This document shows, in pieces, positions 42,854 through 55,600 of a stretch of 64,000 bases of DNA. Location of the stretch: positions 558,001-622,000 of the forward strand of contig WFMF01000070.1 in the NCBI GenBank assembly GCA_011033025.1. The letters are read 5' to 3'. Position numbers and translations under genes: made by a program. The notes beneath the pieces were generated by a model. That model did not search any database, was not told the DNA's origin, and saw nothing but the letters and a program-made list of their open reading frames with translations. The DNA is from Beroe forskalii (lineage: Eukaryota > Ctenophora > Nuda > Beroida > Beroidae). Position 1 is the stretch's first letter. Each line of letters begins with the position of its first letter.

Positions 42854-45385
42854 TTGATCTCGGGAGGTGTTTCTTTATTCTTGAGTTTATTTCTACTCCT
42901 ACTTAGCTTTACCGTTCTAACACTCAATACCAGCGACTACTCAAACCGATATATCAAACGAATTGCGTTTAATCCGGTCGATAGTCAACTATATTTTCTT
43001 AATTCGGAAACTAGGATCCTGGTGAACTGGGCTGTCTTAATGACTGTTCTATCAAATAGACTATTATGTAATTTACTGCCGTTTCTAGTTAACAAATCGT
43101 CGTCCTACTACCTCAATATATACCAGTATCCACTGTTATATCGACTTCGTCTGATGCGTGTGAAACTAAGGTCAAAGAATTTAAATATTTCATCCTATTT
43201 AAACAACACATGCTCTTATTATCTGACGCTCCTAAACTTGGTCCTGATAGTTGTTGTTAATCCAAGTATACTTAATCCTGGCCCAATGAGTAAAGACCTG
43301 TCTGTTGCATACTGCAATGCACAGGGCTTTATATTGATGTCTAGCATGAGAGGAAAGCAACCAATTTTCCAGACCCATAAATTACTTGACTTCCAAAATT
43401 TTTTACACATGAATAAACCAGATATTGTTATTGTTAATGAATCATGGATAAACGAACACATACATAACAACGAAATTATTAAAGAGGAATTTTATAAAAT
43501 TTGGCGAAATGATAGATCTAAGATAGATAAGAAAAAGTATAACAAGGTGGGGGGAGGAGGCGTTTTTATTCTTGCTAAACAAGGACTTGATATCGAAACT
43601 AAGGAAGTAAGTGTCAAAAATCCAGATGGATTACCTGTCCTTTCGATTGAGATAAAATTTAATGATTCTTCCAAATTATGTGTTAGTACATTTTATAGAT
43701 ACGACTACTCTAAAAAGGACACTTTAGACTCCATTGAAAAATATTATAGGGAATTATGTAAGAAGTACTCTAAAATTGTCATTATTGGTGATCTTAACTT
43801 AAGCTCGGTTAAGGACTGGTCCTGCCCTATCTCTACTAACGAGCTTCACAACGATTATATCAAACTTTTCTTTGAGTTAGGATTTCAAAACCTTATAAAC
43901 GAACCAACTCATAAAGATGGAAATACTTTAGACTTACTACTTACAAACCAGCCTGGTCTTATAAAAGATATTTGCATTACCCCAGATCTAATTTGCCCTT
44001 CAGATCATTACTCCATTAAATTCAAAATAAAGAAAAATGTTAATAGGAGGAAAGTTAAAAAGCGTAGAGTGTTTAACTATAATGAAGCGAATTGGCCTGA
44101 ACTTGAAAATGAACTTAACACATACGACTGGTCAAGTATGTTTAGTACCCTAGGAATCTCACAAGCATGGAATCTATTTAAATCTAAATTGGACATTGCT
44201 ATGAGGAACCATATTCCGATGAAGTCCGTTAAATTTCGCATAAAGCCACCGTGGTTCGAGTCCGAAATTTTTATGATGTCTAAAAAGAAACATAAGCTTA
44301 GAAAAATTTATAAAAAATCTGGATTAGATAGTGATAAAGAAGCACTTGATGAATTTAAAATCAAATTCAAAAATCGAGTCCTTGAAAAGAAAAGTGATTT
44401 TATTTTAGCTGATCCGTGTAATTCTGAACATGTAGGCAACAACCAGGTCAACAAAAAATTTTGGTCATTCATTAAATCTAGTACAAAATGTGGACGCATT
44501 CCTGAATCTGTACAATATAAAGGCAGATACCGTTCTGAAACCCAAGACCAATGCGATATTTTTAACAAATTTTTCTGTGATCAATTTTCCCAGGCAAGCA
44601 AATATGATATTAACTTACAAGATTTCCGGGCCCCTGAGGAATTCTCTCCTGCGGAAATTTTTAGCTATCTCAAAAATGTCAAGCCTAGCAAAGCCCCAGG
44701 ACCGGACGGAATTAGTGGGCATATCTTGAAAAACTGTGCCGGCGCTCTGTGCTTGCCACTTGCACTACTCTTTAATAAGTCTTACCAACTCGGAGAGCTG
44801 CCACAGGATTGGAAAAATGCTAATGTAGTACCTATTCATAAAAAAGGCAGAAAGGACGACGTTGAAAATTACAGGCCCATTTCTCTCACAAGCTTAGTAA
44901 TGAAAATATTTGAAAAAAGTTTGCACAATATCCTCCATGAAAAATGCAAAGACAAAATTTCTACCCTACAGCACGGTTTTTTGCCTAATCGCTCATGCAC
45001 AACACAAATGATAAATTACGTTGACGCTCTTACGTTAAATCTAAATGATAAAATCTCCACTGATGTTATATATTTCGATTTTGCAAAAGCATTTGATAGT
45101 GTTAATCATGACATAATTTTAGAGAAACTGAAATTTTCTTATGGCATCGATGGGTACCTACTGAGATTCATTAAAGAATACCTTAAAGGAAGGCAACAGT
45201 GCGTATCCATTGATGGTTCTCTTTCAGGCATGTCCCCAGTTCTGTCTGGGGTACCCCAAGGATCTATTTTAGGTCCATTGCTCTTTGTCTTGTTTATTAA
45301 CGATATAACTGAGGTTATTGATATTTCAACCAAGATTCTTCTCTATGCTGATGATAAAATGAAAAAACAATCTTTAGGCAAATAA
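42854..45385 (+). pseudogene. LINE ORF2: endonuclease and reverse transcriptase
   Basis: An 843-codon frame. The first codon of the open stretch is TTG and the first in-frame ATG is about 60 codons in, so the true start is uncertain. The N-terminus has hydrophobic stretches then NPGP (about 141-144), as in CR1-type ORFs. The APE-type endonuclease has YCNAQG (about 152), NESW (about 195), IIGDLNL (about 312) and CPSDHYS (about 383). Reverse transcriptase: APGPDGISG, YRPISLTS, HGFLPNRSC, FDFAKAFDSVNHD (about 741), GVPQGSILGPLLF, LYADD (about 831-834). The frame is lost immediately after YADD, so thumb and C-terminal regions are detached and the protein is unlikely to work. Confidence 0.88.
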
Positions 45386-45864
45386 ACAATGAACACGATC
45401 ATTGTAATCTCAGAACTTAGCAACAAGATATCACCAAACAGAGGTTCTGTTCCAAAATCCCAGATCTGGGCTTTTTAACGTAATCCCACCATGAAAAATG
45501 ACTCAAAGTTCTTTTGTAACAGCACGGTTTTGCCTAATCATTTCTTGTAATTTTCAAATGGATAAATTAACTTGAATGTAAGGCTAAAGTAATTAAAGAC
45601 ATTATGAGGAAATATTGACTACACGGATAACGAAAAGATTTAAATAATGTAAGTAATCCTGTCTATATTTAAAAAAATGGAAATGCCCAGCAAAAAAAAC
45701 TACTAAATAAGGCCAGTCAAAAAAGGCATTGGCCTTCTAAATTAAGTAAGAAATTTTGAATCCATTGCTCTCCTTCAATAGAAACACCAATCAACGTAAA
45801 AAAATTCTATTTTTAGCCATAATTCGGTTCACAGTTTGAGCATTGTTCACAAATCTGGAGGCCA
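45386..45864 (+). pseudogene. Scrambled RT thumb region of the LINE
   Basis: Only islands of the sequence seen in copy 1 (about 9545-9910) can be aligned, such as AAATAAACAATGAACACGAT and ACTACACGGATAACGAAAAG. Between them order and bases are corrupted. No frame is maintained. Confidence 0.7.
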
Positions 45865-46332
45865 GTGCACAAAACAAACATTGATAAGTTTGAAGCCATG
45901 CAGAAAAGAGCCATTAAGTGGGTTTTCAGTGAAGATTTCTGCAGTTACACTAAATCAGAATACCACCTAAAATTGAAGAATCTAGATGTCCTGCCGATGA
46001 AGTACAAGTTTGATTATAATGACTTGGTCTTGTTCTATAAGATGTTCAATCATCCAAGCCCATTTTCAAGTATCCCTGGTTATCTTAGGAAGAAGCACCT
46101 CCCCGACCCAAAATTAACTCGATATACTAGGAGTATGTCATCATCTGATGAACTCCAATTAGAATGTTCTATAAAACCTAGAATAGACGTTTTCAAAAAC
46201 TCATTTTTCTACCGTACACATCTACGTTGGAATGAAGTTCCATTGAATATAAGATCTGAAAATTGCTTAACAGCCTTTAAGACTAAACTAAAGGAATATC
46301 TCTGGATGAAGGCGGACAGTGAATTTGACTAA
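45865..46332 (+). pseudogene. LINE ORF2 C-terminal region
   Basis: A 155-codon frame reading TNIDKFEAMQKRAIKWVFSE and ending FKTKLKEYLWMKADSEFD stop. It is the intact version of the truncated reading at 9117-9497 in copy 1. Regions with FFYR..LRWNEVP...F+..LK are common at the C-terminus of Jockey/CR1-group LINE proteins. It is separated from the RT frame by the damaged stretch. Confidence 0.85.
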
Positions 46333-46790
46333 TTTTGGTAAACATGAATAATGAGAGAACAGCGATTTGTTGCCAGTGTTTTCCTATGACATGCATAATA
46401 AAAGGCGAAAGGTACAGGCAAGGGACAGAAGGATTGGTAAGGGACAGGGAGACGAGGAAAAGGTTCAAAAGGGATGCATATTTTGTTCATGATAGGGACC
46501 ACCAGGATCAGGCTCACCACCCACATCACACATTCCATACATCTTTTTGAATATTTCAGAGTTTTATATCACTCAGAGTAATAAAAGCAATTCATCATTA
46601 TTATTCTTTTATATTTGACATCATTATTATTTTATTATATTTGCAATTTTACCAACTATGTAATCAACCAATTGTGTGATTTAAGATTTTGAGGGCGTAA
46701 TTGTGCAGCATAGAGTAGTCTCGACTACTCTGCACGTGCCCCACTCATAGCATATGTAATTTGTTGTGTATACTATTTGTGATTTTAAAT

Positions 46791-47750
46791 AAAACACAAG
46801 AAAATGTCAAAAAAGCGAAAGTTTTTGCCACTATGGGCTATATCTCAGCCCCTGTGACATAGAATTTGCTTAAACTTGCCTAAAATGTGCATTTCAATGA
46901 TGCAAAGCTGTGGTAAAAATTCCAACATAGGTTTATGAGTTCGTTTAGGAGCTGCGGGCACTTCAAACACAAGGAAATGCTCAATCGACTTGAGATTTTG
47001 CCAGATTTGGCCATATCTCAACCCCTGTGACATAGAATTTGCTTAAACTGTCCTAAAATGTGTTTTCGATGAAGAAGCTTTTAAAAAATTTCAGAAGGGA
47101 TGAGTTCGTTTGGGAGTAGGCCCCAAAAAACACAAGTGTAAAAAAAAGTTTTTCCCAGTTTTGGTTTTCCCCCGGGAATAAAATTTTGCCCCAAAATGTG
47201 ATTTAATTACAAGTGGGGGAAAAACCAACATAGGTTAGGCTTTGGGAGTTGAAACCAAAAAAAGTCAAAAAGGAAGTTTTCCCCTACTATTTTCGCCCCG
47301 TGAAATTTCTTAAATTTGCCTAAAATTTTATTTAAAGATAAGAATTTTTAAAAAACCCTGGGTTTATGAGTTTTTAGAGTGCATTAAACAAAAAAAAAAC
47401 AAAAGGAAAGTTTTGACATGGGCTTATTCAGTTGCTGAATTTGCAAAACTTGTAAAATGTTTTTAAAATGAAATTAAAAAATTTAAAAGGTTTTATGAGC
47501 TTTTTAACCCGGCCTTCAAAAAAAAGAAAATCCCCAAAAGTTTTGCAATTTGCCAGCCCCGTACAATTTTTAAACTGCCTAAAAGGTTTCATATTTGGGG
47601 TGGGGTTTTCCGGGAGTTGTTTGGGAACTCAGTCACAAACAAAAGGGAAAAAAAAAAGCTTTTTCCAGATTTCTTCGCCCCTTATGTTTGTTAAAACTTC
47701 CCAAAATGACAAAGGGGGGTTTCGATAGTTTAGAGTTCTTTTGGCTCTAA
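46791..47750 (+). repeat. 172-bp satellite, + block 2, consensus degrades
   Basis: The first ~200 bases continue the satellite unit cut by the LINE. From about 47040 onwards unit landmarks persist only in corrupted form, with expanded A, G, C and T runs (for example GGGGTGGGGTTTTCCGGG). Confidence 0.8.
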
Positions 47751-48410
47751 ACACAAAAAAATTCAAAAAAAAGTTTTACCACAGTTTGATCATTGAAATA
47801 CACATTTTAAATTTTAACTTTGTCACGGGGGATAAAAAACGGGAAAAAAAATTTGCTTTTGGTTTTTTGTTTTTAAAACCCGTCCCCCGTTTTAAAACCT
47901 ATGCGAACCACATTTCTTTAAATATTTTAAAAAATTCTATGCCCGGGGCTGGATTAAAATCGGGCAAAAATTTCGTTTTTTTGACATTTTTTTTTGGCAA
48001 AAAAAACCTATGCTAAAACCAAGCTTTCATCAAAATACACATTTTGGGGTTTGCAAACTGAAAGCGGGGAAATAGAAACGGGGCCTTTTTTACACTGTTT
48101 GAACAGCCTTAAAAACCCAAAAAACCACAGTTTCCACGAAATACATTTTGTTCTTAAAAACCGGGGGAATTTAAACCCTGTTTTTGGGTTTTTCGTTTGG
48201 GGGCCAAAACCTAAAAACCTTTACCCAGGCCAAAAAAAAGGAAAGTTTAAAAATTTTTCACATGGAAAAATTGGAAAAAATTTTGCTTTTCTTGTGTTTA
48301 AAGTCCCGCCAAACAAAACATGCAAATTTTACCACGCCTATCACAAAACAAATTTTAGGCAAGTTTTTTTCACTGTACTGAAGCCCCTTTTATTTTGACT
48401 ACCCCTTCTT
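47751..48410 (-). repeat. 172-bp satellite, - block, corrupted consensus
   Basis: The unit is readable on - (ATTGAAATACACATTTTA, TCACGGGGG). Orientation flips at about 47750. The text is full of homopolymer errors, so ORFs here (such as 47994-48398) are meaningless. Confidence 0.7.
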
Positions 48411-50650
48411 CACAAAAATTAAAAATTAGTGAAAACCGAGTTTCTATCTCTTTTTTTCACTGAGTTCAGCGATATAAAGGGGGTAATTACATGCCACGTC
48501 ACTATTGGGGGAAGAGGGAAAGTGTAACAAGCTATATCATGTATTTTTTAGTGGGAAAAAACTTTTTGTTTATGATTGACAGTTCCGCCTTGTTTTGTTT
48601 ATTTCATACCCATATGTACAAAATTTGAAAATTTCTAAATAAATTTAAATTTAATAAAACAATAAAATCACCCGATTAGTTTGATAAAAGTAAAAAAACC
48701 TTCAAAGTTCAATTTTTCAATTTTAAGCGTGTGTTTAAAAAGATATGTGGCGTAGTGTGTAAACATGGACCTTATTTTGCCTGCAAATAGCTAAAACCCA
48801 TTCTGACTTTTTTCCAACAAGATCAGCCATAGGGGGAGCAGTTTTTCAGTAAAAATTTTGGGGGAAGGGTTTTCTGCTTTAGGGAAAATCAATCAAAATT
48901 GATGTCCCGTCTTAAATTTGGCCATGTTATAAATCTTTTTTGGAACATTGTCGTAGCCTGTTTTCAAAATATCCTTTTAGCACGGACCGCAACCAAGGAA
49001 ATTTTTTCAATTTGGCATGCCTGAAGAAAGATTTTCGAAGGATGCCAAGGTCATGAAAAGTCAGTCAACAAAACAGGGCTTGGGGCAAGTTTAAAGAATT
49101 TTAATAAAAAATTTCAATTCCGATGAAAAATTAACCCATTTCTTTCACGTTTCTGACTTGCCCTGATATCTTGAACAAAGCCGGGCACGCAGAGTTGTTT
49201 GTCAAGGAATAAATAAAAAAATTTAAAATAGCGTTGGCCTAAAAGAAAAAGGAGGCTACCACAATGAGAAATTGCCCAGGGCTTGTTATGCCAAAAAAAC
49301 AGAACATTTTCAATATATGTGAACCGATTTTTTGGCAAGAACCGACGGCATTTTTCCAAGGTTTTCCCTTTGGGCACAGATCCACCAGATGAAAAAAAAG
49401 ATTTTTAAGCAGTTGTTTAAGAAAATGAAGTAGACGTTGGGTAAGGCAAAAATTTAAAAAAAAACTTTTTATAAAGTTGGACAAGTCGTATTTAAAAATG
49501 TCAAATTTTAATTTTTAAACAAAAAAAAACCCAAACAAAAAAAATAGCCCCCCAACTGTGAGCAGAGGGGTTCAGCCATCATTAAGGATAGTGGTCACGG
49601 GACGTCACATTGGAATAAGATTCAACTTTACATGCCCGTATTTAAAGATCACGTAAAAGCCGTTTACAAAATTTACCAAAAAGCTTTTGTTTTCGTAATT
49701 AAAAATTTAAATTTAAAATATCGTTCTTAGTAATGGTTTGCAAATTCATGCCGGGGCTGAGATATGCAAATTGGCAAAAACTCAACGAACTAACCTTGAA
49801 AATTAACATATAATAACCCAATTTCCTTTCCTTGCTCATTAAGCTCATTTTGACTTACAACCCATTCAAGAGGTTGAAGTTTTAACGAAATAACTGATAC
49901 GAGAGAATTGTATTCAGAAGCTTTCGAAAATCATGTGATTATCGTCGTCAACCCATGATTATTTTACTTAATTTTGATATCTTTCAGTGACTTAGTACTG
50001 AAAGAGTGAAGCTCTGAAAGCAAAGATCAACAGATGGAATGGATTGAATAAAGATGAAACACTAAGAGGTGGGTCTCTCATAGTTTAAGTCACTCAATTA
50101 ACTTTCAATTTGGCACTTCCGATGGCGGACATTTGTCAGCCGCGGACTGTCAGAAAGATGATTCTGTGGATTGGATGCAAATTGGAAATCCGCACACAGT
50201 CGATATGAGCGATTGAGTACAATGAAGTTGGGAAAATTTAACCAATTTCTTGAAAGTGACCGAGACTGATTGAAATATATGATTGAATAGAGAATGGTTG
50301 ATTAGTTAAGGAGACTTTACCGTTCTATGATGCCAAATTGAGTCAAAATACCGAGAATTAACATTTACCCAATTTGATTTCTATCGACTCAAATTTATTC
50401 AAAGACAACTAAGGAAAGCTCCGTGTCTTTCCAACTAGAATTGAATCGTTTTTCCCTTAAAACTGCAAAATTTGACTTGGGAAGACGCGAATCCACTCCC
50501 AGCCTAGCGAAAATGGCCTAATAACTTTACAGTGTGAGGGTTTGGGTCATGACATGGTCAGGGCCAGATAGACGGGGAAGCTGTAATTACTGTCTCCCAG
50601 TGCATGATTTAATAAACTGTCTTTCAAGGTTGGAAACTTAAATCCTATAG
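48411..50650. other. AT-rich non-coding sequence, first part low quality
   Basis: 48411-49700 has the same homopolymer-rich texture and no alignable repeat. 49720-49770 contains a scrap of inverted 172-bp satellite (GGGGCTGAGATATGC). 49800-50650 looks like ordinary AT-rich sequence. No gene recognised. Confidence 0.45.
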
Positions 50651-51690
50651 GTGAGTCATTCTGCGTCGTCTTCCAAGTGCGAAATTTGGTCTGAGAAAAA
50701 GTGGATGCATTTTCCCAATTTAGCATGTTTAATGCACTGAAAGGGATTCCAAATGGTTGGAATATGTTTGTATAGATGATACACGAGTTCTAGGACCGTT
50801 TTTGGAAAATTTGGCCATCACTGAAAGCCGATATTGGCGAAGAAGGCCGAAAAAAGCCGAAAATTAAAATTGCTCGAAATTGATTTCTATCGGCTCAAAT
50901 GTGTTTATAAACATCATAGAAGTCATTCTGCGTCGTTTTTCGGCTGAAAATTGCTTTATTGTTCCCAAAAATGGATGTATCCAAGTGCGGAATTCGGTCT
51001 GCAAGAAAAAGTGGATGCATTTTCCCAATTTTGGGAAAATGGCTTTTTAGCGTGTCTAATGCACTGAAAATGATTCCAAATGGTCGGAATATGTTTGTAT
51101 AGATGATACACGAGTTCTAGGACCGTTTTTGGAAAATTTGGCCATCACTGAAAGCCGATATTGGCGAAGAAGGCCGAAAAAAGCCGAAAATTAAAATTGC
51201 TCGAAATTGATTTCTATTGACTCAAATGTGTTTATAAACATCTTAGAAGTCATTCTGCGTCGTTTTTCGGCCCAAAAATGGATGTATCTAAGTGCGAAAT
51301 TTGGTCTGAGAAAAAGTGGATGCATTTTGCCAATTTTGGGGAAATGGCTTTTTAGCGTACTGTTTAATGCACTGAAAATGATTTAGAATGTTCGGAATAT
51401 GTTTGTAAAGATGATACATGAGTCCTAGGACCGTTTTTGGAAAATTTGGCCATCACTGAGAGCCGATATGGGCGAAAAAAGGCCGAAAAGCCGAAAATTA
51501 AAATTGCTTAAAATTGATTTCTATCGGCTCAAATGTGTTTATAATGAACATCCTAGAAGTTAATCCGCGTCGTTTTTTCGGCTGAAAATTGCTTTATTTT
51601 TCCCAAAAATGGATGCATCCATGTGCGAAATTTGGTCTGAGAAAATGTGGATGCCTTTTCCAAATTTTGGTTTAATTTATTTTGCATAGG
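50651..51690 (+). repeat. Tandem repeat of about 310-330 bp, three copies
   Basis: Landmarks CTAGGACCGTTTTTGGAAAA (about 50790, 51117, 51426), GCCGAAAATTAAAATTGCT and AGTCATTCTGCGTCG recur with the same order and variable spacing. Non-coding. Confidence 0.9.
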
Positions 51691-51834
51691 TCAGTGAGAT
51701 AAATTCGGCTGAACTAAAGGTCTGAAGATCAATAAGGTTAATATGTCAACTCATATCCAAGGGGAGTGCCAAAATTTTATTTATCGAACGCCTGATGAAG
51801 CTTTTCAACTGCGCCTTTACAACGCGTTTGCCAG

Positions 51835-52667
51835 ATTTGGCCATATCTCAGCCCCTGTGACATAGAATTTGCTTAAACTTGCCTAAAATGTGTATTTCGA
51901 TGATACGAAGCTGTGGTAAAAATTTCAGCATAGGTTTATGAGTTCGTTTAGGAGCTGCGGTACTTCAAACACAAGAAAATGTCAAAAAAGCGAAATTTTT
52001 TTGCCAGATTTGGCTATATCTCAGCCCCTGTGACATAGAATTTGCTTAAACTTGCCTAAAATGTGTATTTCAATGATACGAAGCTGTGGTAAAAATTTCA
52101 GCATAGGTTTATGAGTTCGTTTAGGAGCTACGGTACTTCAAACACAAGAAAATGTCAAAAAGAAAAGTTTTTGCCAGATTTGGCCATATCTCAGCCCCTG
52201 TGACATAGAATTTGCTTAAACTTGCCTAAAATGTGTATTTCGATGATACGAAGCTGTGGTAAAAATTTCAGCATAGGTTTATGAGTTCGTTTAGGAGCTA
52301 CGGTACTTCAAACACAAGAAAATGTCAAAAAAGCGAAAGTTTTTGCCAGATTTGGCCATATCTCAGCCCCTGTGACATAGAATTTGCTTAAACTTGCCTA
52401 AAATGTGTATTTCAATGATACGAAGCTGTGGTAAAAATTTCAGCATAGGTTTATGAGTTCGTTTAGGAGCTGCGGTACTTCAAACACAAGAAAATGTCAA
52501 AAAAGCGAAAGTTTTTGCCAGATTTGGCTATATCTCAGCCCCTGTGACATAGAATTTGCTTAAACTTGCCTAAAATGTGTATTTCAATGATACGAAGCTG
52601 TGGTAAAAATTTCAGCATAGGTTTATGAGTTCGTTTAGGAGCTGCGGTACTTCAAACACAAGAAAAG
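51835..52667 (+). repeat. 172-bp satellite, + block 3
   Basis: About five units, nearly identical, with the AAGCGAAAGTTTTTGCCAGA segment. It stops at CAAACACAAGAAAA (52667) and continues head-to-head in the opposite direction. Confidence 0.95.
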
Positions 52668-55600
52668 TACCGCAGCTCCTAAACGAACTCATAAACCTAT
52701 GCTGAAATTTTTACCACAGCTTCGTATCATTGAAATACATATTTTAGGCAAGTTTAAGCAAATTCTATGTCAGGGGGGGCTGAGATATAGCCAAATCTGG
52801 CAAAAAATTTCGCTTTTTTGAAATTTTCTTGTGTTTGAAGTGCCGTAGCTCCCAAAACGAACTCATAAACCTATGCTGAAATTTTTACCACAGCTTCGTA
52901 TCATTGAAATACACATTTTAGGCAAGTTTAAGCAAATTCTATGTCACAGGGGCTGAGATATAGCCAAATCTGGCAAAAACTTTCGCTTTTTTGACATTTT
53001 CCTTGTGTTTGAAGTACCGCAGCTCCTAAACGAACTCATAAACCTATGCTGAAATTTTTACCACAGCTTCGTATCATTGAAATACACATTTTAGGCAAGT
53101 TTAAGCAAATTCTATGTCACAGGGGCTGAGATATAGCCCATATTTTGACATTTTCTTGTGTTTGAAGTACCGCAGCTCCTAAACGAACTCATAAACCTAT
53201 GTTGAAATTTTTACCACAGCTTCGTATCATTGAAATACACATTTTAGGCAAGTTTAAGCAAATTCTATGTCACAGGGGCTGAAATTTCTTGTGTTTGAAG
53301 TACCGCAGCTCCTAAACGAACTCATAAACCTATGCTGAAATTTTTACCACAGCTTCGTATCATTGAAATACACATTTTAGGCAAGTTTAAGCAAATTCTA
53401 TGTCACAGGGGCTGAGATATAGGCCAAATCTGGCAAAAATTTCAAGTCGATTTTGACATTTCTTGTGTTTGAAGTACCGCAGCTCCTAAACGAACTCATA
53501 AACCTATGCTGAAATTTTTACCACAGCTTCGTATCATTGAAATACACATTTTAGGCAAGTTTAAGCAAATTCTATGTCACAGGGGCTGAGATATAGCCAA
53601 ATCTGGCAAAAACTTTCGCTTTTTTGACATTTTCTTGTGTTTGAAGTACCGCAGCTCCTAAACGAACTCATAAACCTATGCTGAAATTTTTACCACAGCT
53701 TCGTATCATTGAAATACACATTTTAGGCAAGTTTAAGCAAATTCTATGTCACAGGGGCTGAGATATGGCCAAATCTGGCAAAAATCTCAAGTCGATATTT
53801 TGACATTTTCTTTGTGTTTGAAGTACCGCAGCTCCTAAACGAACTCATAAACCTATGCTGAAATTTTTACCACAGCTTCGTATCATTGAAATACACATTT
53901 TAGGCAAGTTTAAGCAAATTCTATGTCACAGGGGCTGAGATATAGCCAAATCTGGCAAAAACTTTCGCTTTTGACATTTTCTTGTGTTTGAAGTACCGCA
54001 GCTCCTAAACGAACTCATAAACCTATGCTGAAATTTTTACCACAGCTTCGTATCATTGAAATACACATTTTAGGCAAGTTTAAGCAAATTCTATGTCACA
54101 GGGGCTGAGATATAGCCAAATCTGGCAAAAACTTTCGCTTTTTGACATTTTCTTGTGTTTGAAGTACCGCAGCTCCTAAACGAACTCATAAACCTATGCT
54201 GAAATTTTTACCACAGCTTCGTATCATTGAAATACACATTTTAGGCAAGTTTAAGCAAATTCTATGTCACAGGGGCTGAGATATAGCCAAATCTGGCAAA
54301 AAATTTGTCAAGTCGATACTGGCAAAAATTTTCTTACTGAGTTTTCTTGTTTGAAGTTTGAAGCAGCTCCTAAACGAACTCATAAACCTATGCTGAAATT
54401 TTTACCACAGCTTCGTATCATTGAAATACACATTTTAGGCAAGTTTAAGCAAATTCTATGTCACAGGGGCTGAGATATAGCCAAATCTGGCAAAAACTTT
54501 CGCTTTTGACATTTTCTTGTGTTTGAAGTACCGCAGCTCCTAAACGAACTCATAAACCTATGCTGAAATTTTTACCACAGCTTCGTATCATTGAAATACA
54601 CATTTTAGGCAAGTTTAAGCAAATTCTATGTCACAGGGGCTGAGATATAGCCAAATCTGGCAAAAACTTTCGCTTTTTTGACATTTTCTTGTGTTTGAAG
54701 TACCGCAGCTCCTAAACGAACTCATAAACCTATGCTGAAATTTTTACCACAGCTTCGTATCATCGAAATACACATTTTAGGCAAGTTTAAGCAAATTCTA
54801 TGTCACAGGGGCTGAGATATGGCCAAATCTGGCAAAAATCTCAAGTCGATACTGAGCATTTCCTTGTGTTTGAAGTACCGCAGCTCCTAAACGAACTCAT
54901 AAACCTATGCTGAAATTTTTACCACAGCTTCGTATCATTGAAATACACATTTTAGGCAAGTTTAAGCAAATTCTATGTCACAGGGGCTGAGATATAGCCA
55001 AATCTGGCAAAAACTTTCGCTTTTTTGACATTTTCTTGTGTTTGAAGTACCGCAGCTCCTAAACGAACTCATAAACCTATGCTGAAATTTTTACCACAGC
55101 TTCGTATCATTGAAATACACATTTTAGGCAAGTTTAAGCAAATTCTATGTCACAGGGGCTGAGATATAGCCAAATCTGGCAAAAATCTCAAGTCGATACT
55201 TTTGACATTTTTTGTGTTTGAAGTACCGCAGCTCCTAAACGAACTCATAAACCTATGCTGAAATTTTTACCACAGCTTCGTATCATTGAAATACACATTT
55301 TAGGCAAGTTTAAGCAAATTCTATGTCACAGGGGCTGAGATATAGCCAAATCTGGCAAAACTTTCGCTTTTGACATTTTCTTGTGTTTGAAGTACCGCAG
55401 CTCCTAAACGAACTCATAAACCTATGCTGAAATTTTTACCACAGCTTCGTATCATTGAAATACACATTTTAGGCAAGTTTAAGCAAATTCTATGTCACAG
55501 GGGCTGAGATATAGCCAAATCTGGCAAAACTTTCGCTTTTGACATTTTCTTGTGTTTGAAGTACCGCAGCTCCTAAACGAACTCATAAACCTATGCTGAA

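Larger units (their letters stand above)
42832..46790 (+). mobile_element. Near-full-length LINE (Jockey/CR1-like), copy 2
   Basis: Inserted in the 172-bp satellite. The array unit stops at ACTTCAA, and the same unit resumes after the LINE's AT-rich 3' end with AACACAAGAAAATG. AAGAAAAT flanks both sides and may be a short target duplication. It contains one long ORF with endonuclease and reverse transcriptase, a scrambled stretch at 45340-45860, a C-terminal ORF and a ~455-bp 3' UTR. It gives the 5' part missing from copy 1 (8462-11368). Confidence 0.9.

Noticed and set aside
44253..44263. tRNA B-box-like GGTTCGAGTCC
   Set aside because: It lies in the LINE open frame, with no A box, acceptor stem or cloverleaf around it.
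47468..48398. ORFs of up to 134 codons in 47.4-48.4 kb
   Set aside because: They lie in corrupted satellite consensus with swollen homopolymers, Lys/Phe-rich by composition only.
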